A DNA stretch of 64,000 nucleotides from Erinaceus europaeus. Its lineage: Eukaryota; Chordata; Mammalia; Eulipotyphla; Erinaceidae. This document shows positions 43,776 to 55,529 of this stretch, one piece after another (position 1 is the first letter of the stretch; each line of letters begins with the position of its first letter). Location of the stretch: assembly GCF_950295315.1 (NCBI RefSeq), contig NC_080171.1:114695064-114759063 (forward strand). Direction: 5' to 3'. Made by a program: the position numbers and the translations under genes. The notes below the pieces were generated by a model. It searched no databases, had not been told where the DNA came from, and saw nothing but the letters and a program-made list of their open reading frames with translations.

Positions 43776-43887
43776 ACCCAAACCTATGTAAGGTTTCTAT
43801 AATCACTTATAAATATTATTGTAAATGAATCAAAGTAGGTGGAAATAAATCAACACATACTGACAGATAAGCACAAAGCTCCCCCAC

Positions 43888-44162
43888 CCCCAGGGTAGTT
43901 GCTGGGGCTTGGTGCCAGCACTATGAATTCACTGCTCCCGATAGTCCCTCCCCCCCCCCCATTTTATTGGATAGGACAGACAGAAATTGAGAGAGGATGG
44001 ATAGAGAGGGAGAGAGAAAGAAAGACACCTGCAGACCTGCTTCGCCACTTGTGAAGCTTCCCTCTTGCAGGTGGGGAACCAGTGGCTGGAACCCAGATTC
44101 TTGCACAGGTCCTTAGGCTTAGCACTATGTGCACTTGACCAGGTGTGCCACCGCCCAGCCCT
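43888..44162 (-). repeat. SINE-A/B + module
   Basis: 'agggtagttgctggggcttg' module, C-run, body, head ending 'ccaccgcccagccctgg'. Confidence 0.87.
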
Positions 44163-44997
44163 GGCACCAAGTTTTCACTGAGCTGTACAAGAGAGCCTCC
44201 CCCAACAACACAGAGTTGTTCTCCTTAGGAAGCCAAGAGAAATACATGCTGATTGATGGGAGTCCTATTAAACGGTAGCCTTTGTTACAGGAGCTCTTAC
44301 ATGAGTAGTCACATGGAAGTTCTTTTGCTAGATGTGTTTAATTTCTCCACTGCCCTGGGCCACCAAAACCGAGCAGACATCTGAGCTTGACCCCAGAGAT
44401 GATAACTGACAGGACAGATGCATGATCTAAGCTGACCCAGTCAGGGTCTCTGGAGAAATGGCAACTGACCACTAGTATGACGTGTTGCTCCACTATGCAG
44501 ACTCAGGCATTCTGAGACTAGGCCTTTGGCCATGTGCCTTCAGCTCCCTGGAATTCACTCTACAGAGCTGAAACCAACTGATCAAGGAGAAGGACTTCAC
44601 TTACAGAAAATGATAGGAACTAGATAGACAACTCAAGACCTCGGGGGTGGGGGGGGGCAAAAAACCAACATGGCAAGAAATGCTAAGGGAGGGAAACCCC
44701 ACTCCTCTCCCTGAGACTCTAACACTCTGGGTTTTCCTGAGTCTGCAGGATTCTTCCTTTAAGTCCCCCATGTGTCTGGGTTTTTTTGAAGTGGATTTGT
44801 ATTCATTGTGCTTCACTAAAACACAGTCACTTCATTTCCACCAGCGACAACAAGGAAAAAGAGATGGGTCTGGGGATATTTTTAAAGAAACGCTAGTATC
44901 TTGTGAGTGTAAACATCAAATCAGAGCAGATTCAAGGTCCAAATGATGTCTTCATTGTCTTGGGCTAATATCAAGTCCTGAAATTGTTTTCTTGTTA

Positions 44998-45052
<55 letters not shown>

Positions 45053-45276
45053 ATGCCAGAGTATCATTCCAGCACAGGGGCTCCAGAGTTCAAATCCTCC
45101 ATTTTATCAGCTCATCCATGTCCCTGGCTGCAAGTTTTTCTTTTAATCTATTTTTTCCAGCTTTATATATTCATTTTTCTCATGGAGATGGCTTAGTGAT
45201 ACTTGTATGTAGCCACAGGTGGAAGTCCCACTGCACCTGACTTTTATAAATGTCTTAATGTTCTTCCTCTGTTTTT
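44163..45276 (-). other. CENPP intron, unclassified, with (TG)n(AG)n
   Basis: A compound microsatellite (TG)n(AG)n lies at 45000-45050. The rest has no recognised repeat or exon. Confidence 0.5.
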
Positions 45277-45388
45277 TTTAAAATTTTTTTTATTTATAAA
45301 AAGGAAACATTGACAAAAACCAAAGGAAAAGAGGGGACAACGTCACACAATTCCCACCACCAGACCTCTGTATCCCATCCTTGGCTTT
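45277..45388 (-). mobile_element. short Xr 3' end
   Basis: Antisense, strongly 5'-truncated: 'tttataaaaaggaaacattg' then 'cacaattcccaccaccagac', stopping at 'tgtatcccatcc'. Confidence 0.8.
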
Positions 45389-45454
45389 AAAATTATTTGC
45401 TTGCCACCCCCACTAGTTAGGAAGTCAAATACTCTGTTTCCGTTGGTCCAATAA

Positions 45455-45643
45455 GTATTTTTATTGTGTGTGTACTCATCAAAGTCTGAACTAATCTGTC
45501 TCACAAAACTCAACAAGAATAAGCAACCCTATTAAAAATAGGTAGAGGGTATGAACAAAATATTCACCTCTGAAGATGTCCAGATGCCCAACAGACATGA
45601 GAAAATGCTCAACGTCAATGATTATTAGAAAAACGTAAAGAAA
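45455..45643 (+). mobile_element. ancient L1 ORF2 fragment
   Basis: 'ggtatgaacaaaatattcac' and 'gacatgagaaaatgctcaac' match the remembered 3' part of L1 ORF2. Confidence 0.65.
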
Positions 45644-45645
45644 GG

Positions 45646-45770
45646 CGGAGGGCAGGTAGCATAATGGTTATGCAAAGACTCTCATGCCTGAGGCTCCAAA
45701 GTCCCAGGTTCAATCCCCTGCACCACTATAAGCCAGAGCTGAACAGTGCTCTGGTGAAAAAGAAAACAAA
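45646..45770 (+). repeat. SINE-D
   Basis: 'aggtagcataatggttatgc', 'cccaggttcaatcccctgca', 'ccagagctgaacagtgctct'. Confidence 0.88.
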
Positions 45771-45771
45771 A

Positions 45772-45833
45772 GAAGGAAGGAAGGAAGGAAGGAAGGAAGG
45801 AAGGAAGGAAGGAAGGAAGGGAGGAAAGAAGGC
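45772..45833. repeat. (GGAA)n microsatellite
   Basis: About 14 GAAG units grown from the tail of the SINE-D copy. Confidence 0.95.
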
Positions 45834-45835
45834 TC

Positions 45836-45985
45836 TAGCCCCCCGGCTCCCCACCTGCAGGGGAGTATCCAATAAAAATTGGATAGGACAGAAAATGGAA
45901 AAAAAAATGGCCTCAAGGAGTAGTGGATTAATAGCAGCAGCACCAGCAATAAGCCTGGAAGCAAAAAAGAAAAGAAGAAGGTTGT
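45836..45985 (+). repeat. SINE-A + module with internal deletion
   Basis: B-box side of the head (gctccccacctgcagggga) jumps straight to 'tatccaataaaaattggata' and the module. Confidence 0.75.
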
Positions 45986-46184
45986 GGACTTTCACTGCCG
46001 CTGTTTCCACCCCTTGCCCCTAGTCCTCATAGCACCCTGGTGTCTGCGAGTCGCAGCACCCAAGCTCTTCCCACTGGCAGAGAAAGGCAGCACAGAGGGG
46101 TCACTGGTTTGCAGACACTTACCGATCTCAACGGCAGGATGACATGGAGGATTTTAGTATTCTCTTACCTTCTATAGCAAGTTC

Positions 46185-46496
46185 TTTTTTATTTTAATTT
46201 TTTATATTTATTTATTTATTTTTTCACTTTCCCTTTTGTTGCCCTTGTTTTTCATTGTTGTTGTAGTTATTATGGTTATTGATGTCGTTGTTGTTGGATA
46301 GGACAGAGAGAAATGGAGAGGGGAGGGGAAGACAGAGAGGGGGAGAGAAAGATAGACACCTGCAGACCTGCTTCACTACTGGTGAAGCGACCCCCCCTGC
46401 AGGTGGGGAGCCGGGGGCTCAAACCGGCAACCTTAAGCCAGTCCTTGCGCTTTGCACCACGTGCACTTAAGCCACTGCGCTACTGCCAGACTCCCA
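46185..46496 (-). repeat. SINE-A with TSD
   Basis: Flanks TATAGCAAGTTCT and TATAGCAAATTCT (12/13). Confidence 0.92.
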
Positions 46497-46626
46497 TATA
46501 GCAAATTCTGAATCAGTAATTCTATTGTTCTTTAGGAAGGGAGGAAGTGTTGTTCATTTTAAGATCATAATTTCATTTGGGGAAAAAGAGAAAATTATAA
46601 AAAAAAAAAAAAGTAGAGCAGCACTG

Positions 46627-46825
46627 GGGCCTGGTGGTGGCACACCTGGTAGAGTGTACACATTACTATGAGCTAGAAGCAGGGCTCATGCCCCCACTCT
46701 CTACCTGTGGGGGTGGGAAGAAGCTTCATGAGTGATGAAATAGTGCTGCAGGTGTCTCTCTTCTCTGTCTCTCCCTCTCTATCTTAATACTCTATCAAAA
46801 GAAGAAAATAAAGATAAAAAAATAC
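46627..46825 (+). repeat. SINE-B
   Basis: 'tggggcctggtggtggcaca' to 'aagaagaaaataaagataaa'. Confidence 0.85.
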
Positions 46826-46854
46826 CAGTTCTTAAAGAAAAAGAAGAAAACGTT

Positions 46855-47006
46855 TTTTTTTAAAATATTTTATTTATTTATGAGAAAGATAGAGGGAGAG
46901 AGAAAGAACCAGACATCACTCTGGCACATGTGCTGCCGGGGATCGAACTCGGGACCTCATGCTTGAAAGTCCAAAGATTTACCACTGCGCCACCTCCCGG
47001 ACCACA
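46855..47006 (-). repeat. SINE-C with TSD
   Basis: AAGAAAACGTTTTTTTT on both sides; head ends 'cgccacctcccggacca'. Confidence 0.92.
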
Positions 47007-47029
47007 AGAAAACGTTTTTTTTAAATAGT

Positions 47030-47388
47030 GTTTTTTTTTTTTTTTTGCCTCCAGGGTTCTTGCTGGGGCTTGGTGCCTGCATCATGAATCCACTGTTCCT
47101 AGAGGCTATTTTTTCCCCTTTTGTTGACCTTGGTTTTTTTTAAATCATTGTTCTGGTTATTATTATTGTTGTTATTGATGTCATTGTTGTTGGATAGGAC
47201 AGAGAGAAATGGAGAGAGGAAGGGAAGACAGAGGGGGGAGAGAAAGATAGACACCTGCAGACTGGCTTCACCGCCTGTGAAGCGACCCCCCTGCAGGTGG
47301 GGAGCTGAGGACTCAAACCGGGATCCTTGCGCTGGTCCTTGCGCTTTGCGCCACATGCGCTTAACCTGCTGTGCTACTGTCTGACCCC
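47030..47388 (-). repeat. SINE-A + module
   Basis: 'gcctccagggttcttgctgg' to 'gtgctactgtctgacccc'. Confidence 0.9.
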
Positions 47389-47429
47389 TGCTTTTTTTTT
47401 TTTAAGATTTCATTTATCTTTTTTTTTTT

Positions 47430-47548
47430 TTTTTTACCAGAGTACTGATCAGGTCTGGCTGATGGTGGTGTGGCGATTGATCATGGGACTTCAGAGCCTC
47501 AGGCCTGAGAGCCTGTTTGCATAATCATTATGCTATGTATCTCCATAA
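47430..47548 (-). repeat. SINE-D
   Basis: 'ccagagtactgatcaggtct' to 'gcataatcattatgctatgt'. Confidence 0.85.
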
Positions 47549-48683
47549 AAGAAAACATTTTTTCAGCCAATATTCATTCTCACATACAAAAAGCTAATAA
47601 TATTCTTCCTGCACAGATTTCATAAATCCTTGAGAACAATTTGAAAAACCCATCCAAATATCTAGAAGAATGTAAATTAAACATCTCTTTAAAGATGGAG
47701 AGGCATATATTGTAAACAAAGTCAATATTAATTCTTCCTGCTCCTGGACTCTGCAAGATTCTAATGGAAACAGAAAAGATGACATCACCCATAAGAAATG
47801 GGGAAAGAACGAGGCTGCAGACAAACACACTGTGTTTTGATTTATGAAACCCCAAGCACACTTCACTCCATGCCCCATGAGTGATGGGCTGTACCGGCTG
47901 CCAAAGGCTTTTTCACTGGATACCTTAGTGAATACTGTGGTTGCTCTGGTTTGCTGCCATCTCCTACAGACAGTGTATCAGTGGGAAAGAATCCCCACTT
48001 CCCGGCAAATGTGGAAACAGCATTTGTGTAACTTCACAGACCTCAGCTAAGCCTGCGTTTCAGGGTCTGAAAGCAGGGAAGTTGTTACAGGAGAAAGATG
48101 AGATCTGGATGCTGAAGTTCCCAAAGCAAGGCCATCTTGCAAGAAAATGAACTGAGTCCCAGAATGCAAGGGAAACACCTGAGGAGAGACAGTGTTCTTG
48201 TAAAGATAGGAACTGAGTCCCAGGGGAGAACATGACTCAGCCATCCTCAGGGAGGCAAGAGGCAGAGCTGAGATCCAGCCCAGTTTCTTTGGAGTCTGTC
48301 ACTGCTCTGTTCTCCAAGCTCTTGGGCAATCTGCTTTTCCTCTGAAGACATCTATTTGAACCCTGGGCTTTGTGGGATGTGAAGCTGTAATGGTGAGGAG
48401 TTGGTTCTGCTGATGTGGCTGTAGAGGACAGCTGTAACATTTATCATAGTCTGCTGAGAACGGAACACAGCAGAGACCAGAGGGCAGTGATCCCAGCATG
48501 ATTGCTGGAACAAAGATATCAGAACAACTTGGAGTCGCTGTCAGCTCTCCCCTCTCAGCAAGTTGGGCAAATGATTTTACTGTGTCCCATTTAGCTTCGT
48601 GATGCGTCAGGTTTTTAATTTTTTTTTCTTTGTAAATTGGAGAATGAGAAGAAGGAGTTACTGAGATCACAAATGTGTGACCT
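47549..48683 (-). other. large unclassified intron island
   Basis: About 1.1 kb without recognised repeats, the longest such stretch in the CENPP part. Overlapping open frames (up to 141 codons) lack domains and start or splice context. Confidence 0.5.
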
Positions 48684-48838
48684 AGGAGCTGATGCAGTGG
48701 GTAAGATGTTGGACTCTTAAGCAAGAGATCCCAAATTTGATCCCTGGCATTGCATGTGCCAGAGTGACGCTCTGGTTGTCACTCTCTCTGTCTCTCTCTC
48801 TCTACCTCCCTCTCCTCCCAGTAATAAATAAATGAATC
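48684..48838 (+). repeat. SINE-C, diverged
   Basis: 'aggagctgatgcagtgggta' to 'ccagtaataaataaatgaat'. Confidence 0.8.
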
Positions 48839-48839
48839 T

Positions 48840-49048
48840 TTTTATTATTTATTTATTTATTATTGGATAGAGGCAGAGAGAAATTGAGAGAAGAGGAGGA
48901 AATGGGGAAAGAGACAGAGAGACACCTGCAGCCCTGCTTCAACACTTGTGAAGCGTTCTCCCTGCAGGTGGGGAGCAGGGGCTTGAACCTGGGTTCCTCG
49001 CACACTGTAATGTGCGCGCTTAACCAAGTGCACCACTACCCGGCCCCT
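48840..49048 (-). repeat. SINE-B
   Basis: Abuts the SINE-C tail; antisense, ends 'caccactacccggcccc'. An (AG)n run follows. Confidence 0.9.
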
Positions 49049-49304
49049 GAATAATAGAGAGAGAGAGAGAGAGGTCATAAGTACACTATTGCATAACAGG
49101 GAAGCAAACTCAGAGTCCACATAGCAGGGAGCCTTACTGCCCTAGTGCTGCTCCTCCCTCCCTCTCCCTCTCCCTCTCCCGACCTACCTTTCCTTCTCAC
49201 TTTCTGTCTCCTTCCCCTTCCTTCTTTTCTTTCTTTCTTTCTCACCTGATATAAATAGAGTGTAGAAGCACCTATTTCTGCCAACAGATACACTGAAAAC
49301 GTTG

Positions 49305-49425
49305 ACTTCTAGGGCTGTGTTGTCATGATGAAAACTGGGAAATATCACGCATGTACAAACTATTGTATTTACTGGTGAATGCGACACATTAATCCCCCAG
49401 CAAAGAAATTAAAAAAAAAAAAAAG
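49305..49425 (+). mobile_element. L1 3'-UTR tail
   Basis: 'ggaaatatcacgcatgtaca' to 'agcaaagaaattaaaaaaaa'; same UTR type as at 38.9 kb. Confidence 0.8.
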
Positions 49426-49454
49426 AAAGAAAATGTTGACTTGTAGGTTATTTT

Positions 49455-49608
49455 GTACAGGAAATAGCTCAACTGGTAGAGCTCTGGACAATCAGCTCTG
49501 AGGCCCTCGATCCAGTCCCTGGCACTGGATGTATTGCAGTGGTGCTCTGGATAGTCTCTCTCTCTTTTTCTCTCTCTCTCTCATATGCAATAAATATTAA
49601 AAATAAAG
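49455..49608 (+). repeat. SINE-F, tRNA-like head
   Basis: Only copy in the window: 'gaaatagctcaactggtaga' (A box) and 'gccctcgatccagtccctgg' (B box), CT-rich body, tail 'atgcaataaatattaaaaat'. Confidence 0.65.
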
Positions 49609-49615
49609 TGCAGAT

Positions 49616-50362
49616 GGCCCCTACAGGCACATGAAGAAATGCTCCATTCCATTCATCGTTAGAGAAATGCAAATTAAAACTACACTGAGATTCCATCTCT
49701 CGCCTGCGAGAATGGCTCCCATTAACAAGACAAGGCAATGACAAGTGTTCATAAGGATGTGGAGAAAAAGGGACTCGGCTACACTGCCGGTGGGAATGCA
49801 AAGCCAGTGTCTGGAGTCCTTGAACAAACGCACATGACCCAGCAATGCACTCTCGGGCATTTGTCCAGTGGACACGCAAACACCAGTTAGAGGAGACATG
49901 CGCGTCCCTGTGCTCAGAGCCGCACTCTTCACAGCAGCCAAAGAGCGGAAGCAGCCTAGATGCCCATCAGCAGATGACTGGCTGAAGAAGTGATGGGATA
50001 GATATCCCACGGAATACTGCTATGCAATCAAAAATGACGATGCTGTGTCCTTGGGGACAAAATGGATGGAACTGGAGGTGATTATGCTTAGTGAAATAAG
50101 AGAAGAAAGACAAATACCAGATGGTTTCACTCACGTGGAATCTAGAGATTTGGTTAATGTGAATTTGCCAAAACAAAAAACAAAACAACCAAATACAACA
50201 GAAGCAAGCAAACTGTAAGACTTATAAGAACTATGGTGGGGAGAATGGGAGGACTTTGGGAGGTGGGAGAATGGGGACACTGAACTTTGGTGGCAGATGT
50301 GGTGTGTACATTGTAATCTTACAGTCTTGTAACAAACTGCTAATAACAACAAATCAATTAAA
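49616..50362 (+). mobile_element. L1 3' end (ORF2 end + 3' UTR)
   Basis: 5'-truncated L1 from 'atggcccctacaggcacatg' through recognisable ORF2-end segments ('agaaatgcaaattaaaacta', 'ggaatactgctatgcaatca') to the 3' UTR ending 'acaaatcaattaaaacg'. AAATAAAGTGCAG before it and TAAAGTGCAG after it fit a TSD. The frame is broken by stops. Confidence 0.88.
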
Positions 50363-50372
50363 ACGTAAAGTG

Positions 50373-50658
50373 CAGGGAGTCGGGCAGTAACGCAGCAGGT
50401 TAAGCGCACATGGTGCAAAGTGCAAGGACTGGCATAAGGATGCCGGTTTGAGCCCTTGGCTCCCCACCTGCAGGGGAGTCACTTCACAGGCAGTGAAGCA
50501 GGTCTGCAGGTGTCTGTCTTTCCCACTCTCTTTCTTCCCCTCCTCTCTCCATTTCTCTCTGTCCTATCCAACAGTGATGACAACAATAATAACTACAACA
50601 ATAAAACAAGAAGAGCAACGTAAAGAGAATAAATAAAATATTTTTAAAAGATTGATAA
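50373..50658 (+). repeat. SINE-A next to the L1 end
   Basis: Head 'ggagtcgggcagtaacgcag'. The string AAATAAAGTGCAG reappears after its tail (about 50660-50672), so L1 and SINE used the same or adjacent target site. Confidence 0.92.
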
Positions 50659-50765
50659 AAAATAAAGTGCAGAAAAACATGAATTACATGTTTTTAGAAT
50701 TTTCAGCTTAGAATATACATTCTATTTTGTTCATTTAACACGAGCTTATGATATTAAGACTATGG

Positions 50766-50962
50766 GACTGGGGCCAGACAGTGACACACCCAGTAGAGTG
50801 TACTTGTTGCAATGAGCCAGCTTTAAGCCCTGTGAGGTGTGGGGGAAGCTTGGTGAGCAGTGAAGTAGTGTTGCAGGCTCCTTATCTCTCTTTCTCTAGC
50901 TTCCCTTCCCTTTCAGTTTCTCTGTATTTATCCAAAATAAACAATTAAGTAAATAAAATATA
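50766..50962 (+). repeat. SINE-B
   Basis: 'ggggccagacagtgacacac' to 'attaagtaaataaaatat'. Confidence 0.83.
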
Positions 50963-51131
50963 TTTTTAAAATATAGGAACACGGTTTCACACATGTAAAT
51001 GTGTCTATGACTCACAATGACCATCACCATAGTTCCGGTGACATTACACCAAAGCAAACCTTTTACCTACTCCATATTTCTTCCCTGTTAACTCCAGTAG
51101 CCACCATAGTTTTAGGAATTTAAGAATCAGT

Positions 51132-51424
51132 TGGGGGGTCAGGCTGTAGCGCAGTGGATTAAGCGTACACGGTGCGAAACTCGAGGACCGGTGTAAGGAT
51201 CCCAGTTCAAGCCCCCGGGCTCCCCACCTGCAGGGGGGTCACTTCACAAGTGGTGAAGCAGGTCTGCAGGCTTTCTCTCCCCCTCTCTGTCTTCTCCTCG
51301 CTCTCCATTTCCCTCTGTCCTATCCAACAAGGATGACAGCAATGACAGCAATAATAATAACCACGGCAATGATAAAAACAAGGGCAACAAAAATAAAAAT
51401 AAATAAATAAATAAAATATTTTTA
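51132..51424 (+). repeat. SINE-A
   Basis: 'ggggggtcaggctgtagcgc' to an AATAAATAAATAAA tail; a short (GATA)n follows at 51474. Confidence 0.9.
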
Positions 51425-51529
51425 AAAAGGAAGAGAAGGCAGGACCATAGGGGGAAAATGTACAAAAATTAGATGATAGATAGATAGATGTAAAAAAAAA
51501 ATAGAAGAAAAGAATCAGTTGGATACTTA

Positions 51530-51765
51530 AATTTCGAATCCCACTTTCGTTACTGGTAGTCTACACGTGGATGAAACTATCTGGTAGTTGTCTTTCACTT
51601 CCTTAACATTTTGCCCCTAAAAGACACAATGTCATCTTTTTGAAGGTAGAATAATATTCCACTGATTATGTCTCCCACAGATTCTTTATCCAGTCATCTG
51701 TCAATGGGCATTTAAGTTGATTCCACATTTTAATTGTTGTGATAGTGAATTCATACTGTTGGGAC
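51530..51765 (-). mobile_element. ancient L1 fragment
   Basis: The + strand reads antisense L1: 'ttctttatccagtcatctgt', 'gggcatttaagttgattcca'. Confidence 0.65.
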
Positions 51766-51819
51766 AAAAAAAGAAAGAAAATAGAGAAAAGAAAAAAGAC
51801 TTGTTGCAGTTTTTTAAAT

Positions 51820-52166
51820 TAAATTAAATTTAATCTTATTATTATTATTTTTTTGCCTCCAGGGTTATCACTGGGACTCGTTGCCTGCACTAAGAATCTA
51901 CTGCTCCTCGAAGTTATTTTTTCCGTTTTGTTGCCCTTGTTGTTTATTGTTGTTGTTATTGCTGTCACTGTTGTTGGAGAGGACAGAGAGAAATCAAGAG
52001 AGGAGGGGAAGACAGGGGGAGAGAAAGACAGATACCTGCAGACCTGCTTCACCGCTTGTGAAGCGACCCCCTTACATGTGGGGAGCCGGGGGCTCGAACC
52101 GGGATCCTTACTCCGGTCCTGGTGCTTTGTGCCATGTGCGCTTAACCCGCTGTGCTAACCGCTTGT
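51820..52166 (-). repeat. SINE-A + module with TSD
   Basis: Flanked by CTTGTTGCAGTTTTTTAA and CTTGTGGCAGTTTTTAA. Confidence 0.92.
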
Positions 52167-52194
52167 GGCAGTTTTTAAGAGTGGAGACTCAGAG

Positions 52195-52388
52195 TTAGCT
52201 CACTGGGAAGGGTAAGTGACTTGCCATGTACTCAGTCCATATTCGAACCCCCGTGCACCCCTGGGAGGCGTTATGATACCAGAGGAAACTGGTGCTCTTG
52301 GTGTTTCCCCGCCTCTGTGTGTCTCAGTGAGAAAGGGGTGAAATGGTGTAGGCAAGAGGTTCTGCAAAATAAATAAATAAAATAATTC
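52195..52388 (+). repeat. SINE-E
   Basis: 'ctcagagttagctcactggg', 'tccatattcgaacccccgtg', tail AAATAAATAAATAAA. Confidence 0.65.
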
Positions 52389-52389
52389 C

Positions 52390-53089
52390 CTGTAACCAGA
52401 GTTCTTCTGAACTCTTGTCAGTACACTCTAAGTGTTAAAACAGGCTGGTCTGGATAAGCAAAACCATATCCTGGCTCTAGGAACTTGATATAAACTCCCA
52501 TCTCCCTCCTAGGCCAAGCATCAACAAACAGCCACACAAAGTAGAGAGGAAACTAAATGTCAAACTCCTTCCAACCAATCAGACGAGCGTTAGGTGAATC
52601 TTGTACTTGTTTCTTTCCATGAATTAGCTACAATAGGAAATACAAAAGGAACAAGTTTGGGGGTAGATGTACATCTTGTTCTTCTAGATGTGCTGAGACA
52701 GTGTCTCGGACAGCCAAGGCAGGCTTGCCAGAGGAGGGCTGGCAATTTGCGCAGAGAGCTCATGAGACTCTTCAGAACTGTGTGAGAGCTGTGTGGTTAA
52801 CTGGGGTGCTCATTCCAGTTTGCTTAATGAGTGAGTAAGAGACAGGGACGACCAACCAGGCTGGGTACATCTATGATGAGGGTTGGGAGCGGAGCAGTAA
52901 AGGATAATGAGAAAGAAAAGAGAACCACAGAGAAAAGAGAGCAGACTGTGAGTCCCAAGAATGGGACAATCAAAACAAAGAGGAGACTTTCCGGATGGTT
53001 TGTGGACAGGTTCACCACAACCTAAGGACTGCTCTGAATTGTACACAGAGGAATAAATGGGAGATGAACACCTAGGGCATTTCTTTTCT
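52390..53089 (-). other. unclassified intron island
   Basis: About 700 bp with no recognised repeat; GA-rich in its second half. Short frames on both strands only. Confidence 0.45.
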
Positions 53090-53097
53090 TCTTTTAA

Positions 53098-53316
53098 AAT
53101 ATTCTTTTATTATCTTTATTTATTTATTGGCTAGAGACAGCCAGCAATTGACAGGGAGGGGGAGACAGAGAGGGAGAGAGACAGAGAGAGACACTTGCAA
53201 CACTGCTTCACCACCTGCAAAGCTTTCCCCCTGCAGGTGGGAACCGGGGGCTCAAACCCACGTCCTCATGCATTGTAACATGTGCACTTAACCAGATTCG
53301 CCACCACCTGGCCCCG
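53098..53316 (-). repeat. SINE-B
   Basis: 'tattatctttatttatttat' to 'cgccaccacctggccccgcc'. Confidence 0.9.
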
Positions 53317-53502
53317 CCATTCGGTTTATATATCTCAAACCAGATTATTCCAGAATTCTTACCTTAATTACAGTTTCACTCCTGGGAGAACTTCCCTTTC
53401 GCAGGTGAAAAACACATTTAGAGACATGGCATCATATTACAGGACATAATTTTTGGAGACTGACTGAATCACAGTAAGACACCACAAAGAAAAAATACTA
53501 CC

Positions 53503-53794
53503 GGGGGTCGGGCAGTAGTGCAGCGGGTTAAGCGCACATGGCACAAAGACTGGCATAAGGGTCCCGGTTGAGTCCCCGGCTCCCTACCTGCAGGGGAGTC
53601 ACTTCACAGGCGGTGAAGCAGGTCTGCAGGTGTCTATCTTTCTCTCCCCCTCTCTGTCTTCACCTCCTCTCTCCATCTCTCTCTGTCCTATCCGACAGCA
53701 ACAACAACATCATCAACAACAACAACAATAACTACCACGATAAAACAACAAGGACAACAAAAGGGAATAAAAATATAAATATTAAAAAAAATTC
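53503..53794 (+). repeat. SINE-A
   Basis: 'gggggtcgggcagtagtgca' to 'ggaataaaaatataaatatt'; CAA-rich tail. Confidence 0.92.
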
Positions 53795-54031
53795 TCTGGA
53801 CCAATCTGCATTCATTCCCAATGCTGCCAACCTACCTCCCATTCTCCTCACCCCAACAACCACTCACCTGCTTTTTACCACCTCTGTGGGCTTGCTTGTT
53901 GCGAACTTTTCATGTAGATAAGAGTATTATTTAGCAATAAAATTGACTGGAGACCTGACATGCTACCAGGCAGATGAATCTGGAAAACATTTTATTGCTG
54001 AATAATATTCCGTTACACAGATGCCATTTTC

Positions 54032-54314
54032 TTTTTTTTTCTTATTTTATTTATTTATTCCCTTTTGTTGCCCTTGTTGTTTTATTGTTGTAGTTATTAT
54101 TGTTGTTGTTGTTGTTGGATAGGACAGAGAGAAATGGAGAGAGGAGGGGAAGACAGAGAGGAGGAGAGAAAGATAGACACCTGCAGACCTGCTTCACCGC
54201 CTGTGAAGCGACTCTCCTGCAGGTGGGGAGCCGGGGTTCAAATCGGGATCCTTATGCTGGTCCTTGTGCTTTGTGCCACCTGCACTTAACCCGCTGCGCT
54301 ACAGCCCGACTCCC
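54032..54314 (-). repeat. SINE-A with TSD
   Basis: CATTTTCTTTT on both sides; well preserved. Confidence 0.93.
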
Positions 54315-54446
54315 GACATTTTCTTTTATTTACCCTTTTTCGTGCCAAGACTGCCATGGGGCTTCTGTGTCTGCGTGATTCTTCCACTACTAGGAGCGGA
54401 CTGCCCCCGCCAAACCCACTTCAATCACAGACAGGAACGGAAGGGG

Positions 54447-54622
54447 AGGGGCCGGAAGGTGGCGCACCTGGTTAAGCACACACACACTACAGTTGGCAAA
54501 GAAACAGGTTCAAGGCCCTGGTCCTCACTTGCAGGGCGAAAACTTCACGAATGGTGAAGCAGGGCTGCAGGTGTCTCTCTGTATCTATCCAATAATAAAC
54601 AAACAAATAAACAAACAAATAG
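54447..54622 (+). repeat. SINE-B
   Basis: 'gggccggaaggtggcgcacc' with AAACAAACAAAT tail; the body is shorter than usual. Confidence 0.87.
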
Positions 54623-54689
54623 AAAAGAAACAGAAGGGGAAGGATAAAAGAGGAGAGATACAGAGAGAGGTGAGACAACACAGTCCTGA

Positions 54690-54790
54690 CCCATGACGTG
54701 TGCATGATGCTCCCATGTGGTGCTGGAGGCTAGAACTGGGTACTCACACAAGCACAACGTGTGAGCTACCGGGCTCAGTATCTGGGCCCA
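54690..54790 (-). repeat. degenerate tRNA-type SINE
   Basis: 'ggaggctagaactgggtact', 'gtgagctaccgggctcagta'. Confidence 0.4.
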
Positions 54791-54949
54791 GATGGATAGC
54801 ATCTGGGATGGATGCGGGCTGTTTCCACAATTCAGCTGTTATGAATAATAGCTATGAAATATGAAAATACATCATGACTGCAGTGGATTTATTCAACTAA
54901 TGCCTGATTGGTCTAGGGATTAAATCCAAACATTATGTCATTCAAACAT

Positions 54950-55299
54950 CTTAATTTTTTTTTTCCTCCAGGGTTATTGCTGGGCTCGGTGCCTGCATCA
55001 TGAATCCACCGCTCCTGGAAGCCATTTTTTCCCCCTTTTGTTGTCCTTGTTGTTGTGGCCTCGTTGTGGTTATTATTATTGCCATGATGCTGTTCGTTGT
55101 TGGATAGGACAGAGAGAAATGGAGAGAGGAGGGGAAGACAGAGAGGGAGAGAGAAAGACAGACACCTGCAGACCTGCTTCACCGCCTGTGAAGCGACTCC
55201 CCTGCAGGTGGGGAGCCGGGGCTCGAACCGGGATCCTTATGCCGGTCCTTGCGCTTTGCACCACATGCGCTTAACCCACTGCGCCACCACCCGACCCCC
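54950..55299 (-). repeat. SINE-A + module, well preserved
   Basis: 'cctccagggttattgctggg' to 'cgccaccacccgaccccc'. Confidence 0.93.
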
Positions 55300-55334
55300 T
55301 TAAACATCTTAAATTTAAAGAAGAGAGAGAAGGG

Positions 55335-55522
55335 GCCAGGCGGTGGGGCACCTGGTTAAGTGCACACATTACAGTGCTCAAGGAGGACAAGAACGATGAC
55401 AGAGGACCTAGTGGGGGTTGTATTGTTATGTGGAAAACTGAAAAATGGTATGCTTGTACGAACTATTGTATTTACTGTTGACTGTAAAACATTGATTCCC
55501 CAATAAAGAAATTAAGAACAAA
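55335..55522 (+). repeat. SINE-B head joined to L1 3' UTR
   Basis: A 60-bp sense SINE-B head (gggccaggcggtggggcacc) runs at about 55395 into an L1 3'-UTR tail (acctagtgggggttgtattg to ccccaataaagaaatta). The rest of the SINE is absent. Confidence 0.8.
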
Positions 55523-55529
55523 ATGTCTA

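Noticed and set aside
46000..46150. Candidate - strand exon with donor-like gatcg|gtaagt near 46129
   Set aside because: The donor motif is good, but no acceptor with an open frame matching CENP-P precedes it.
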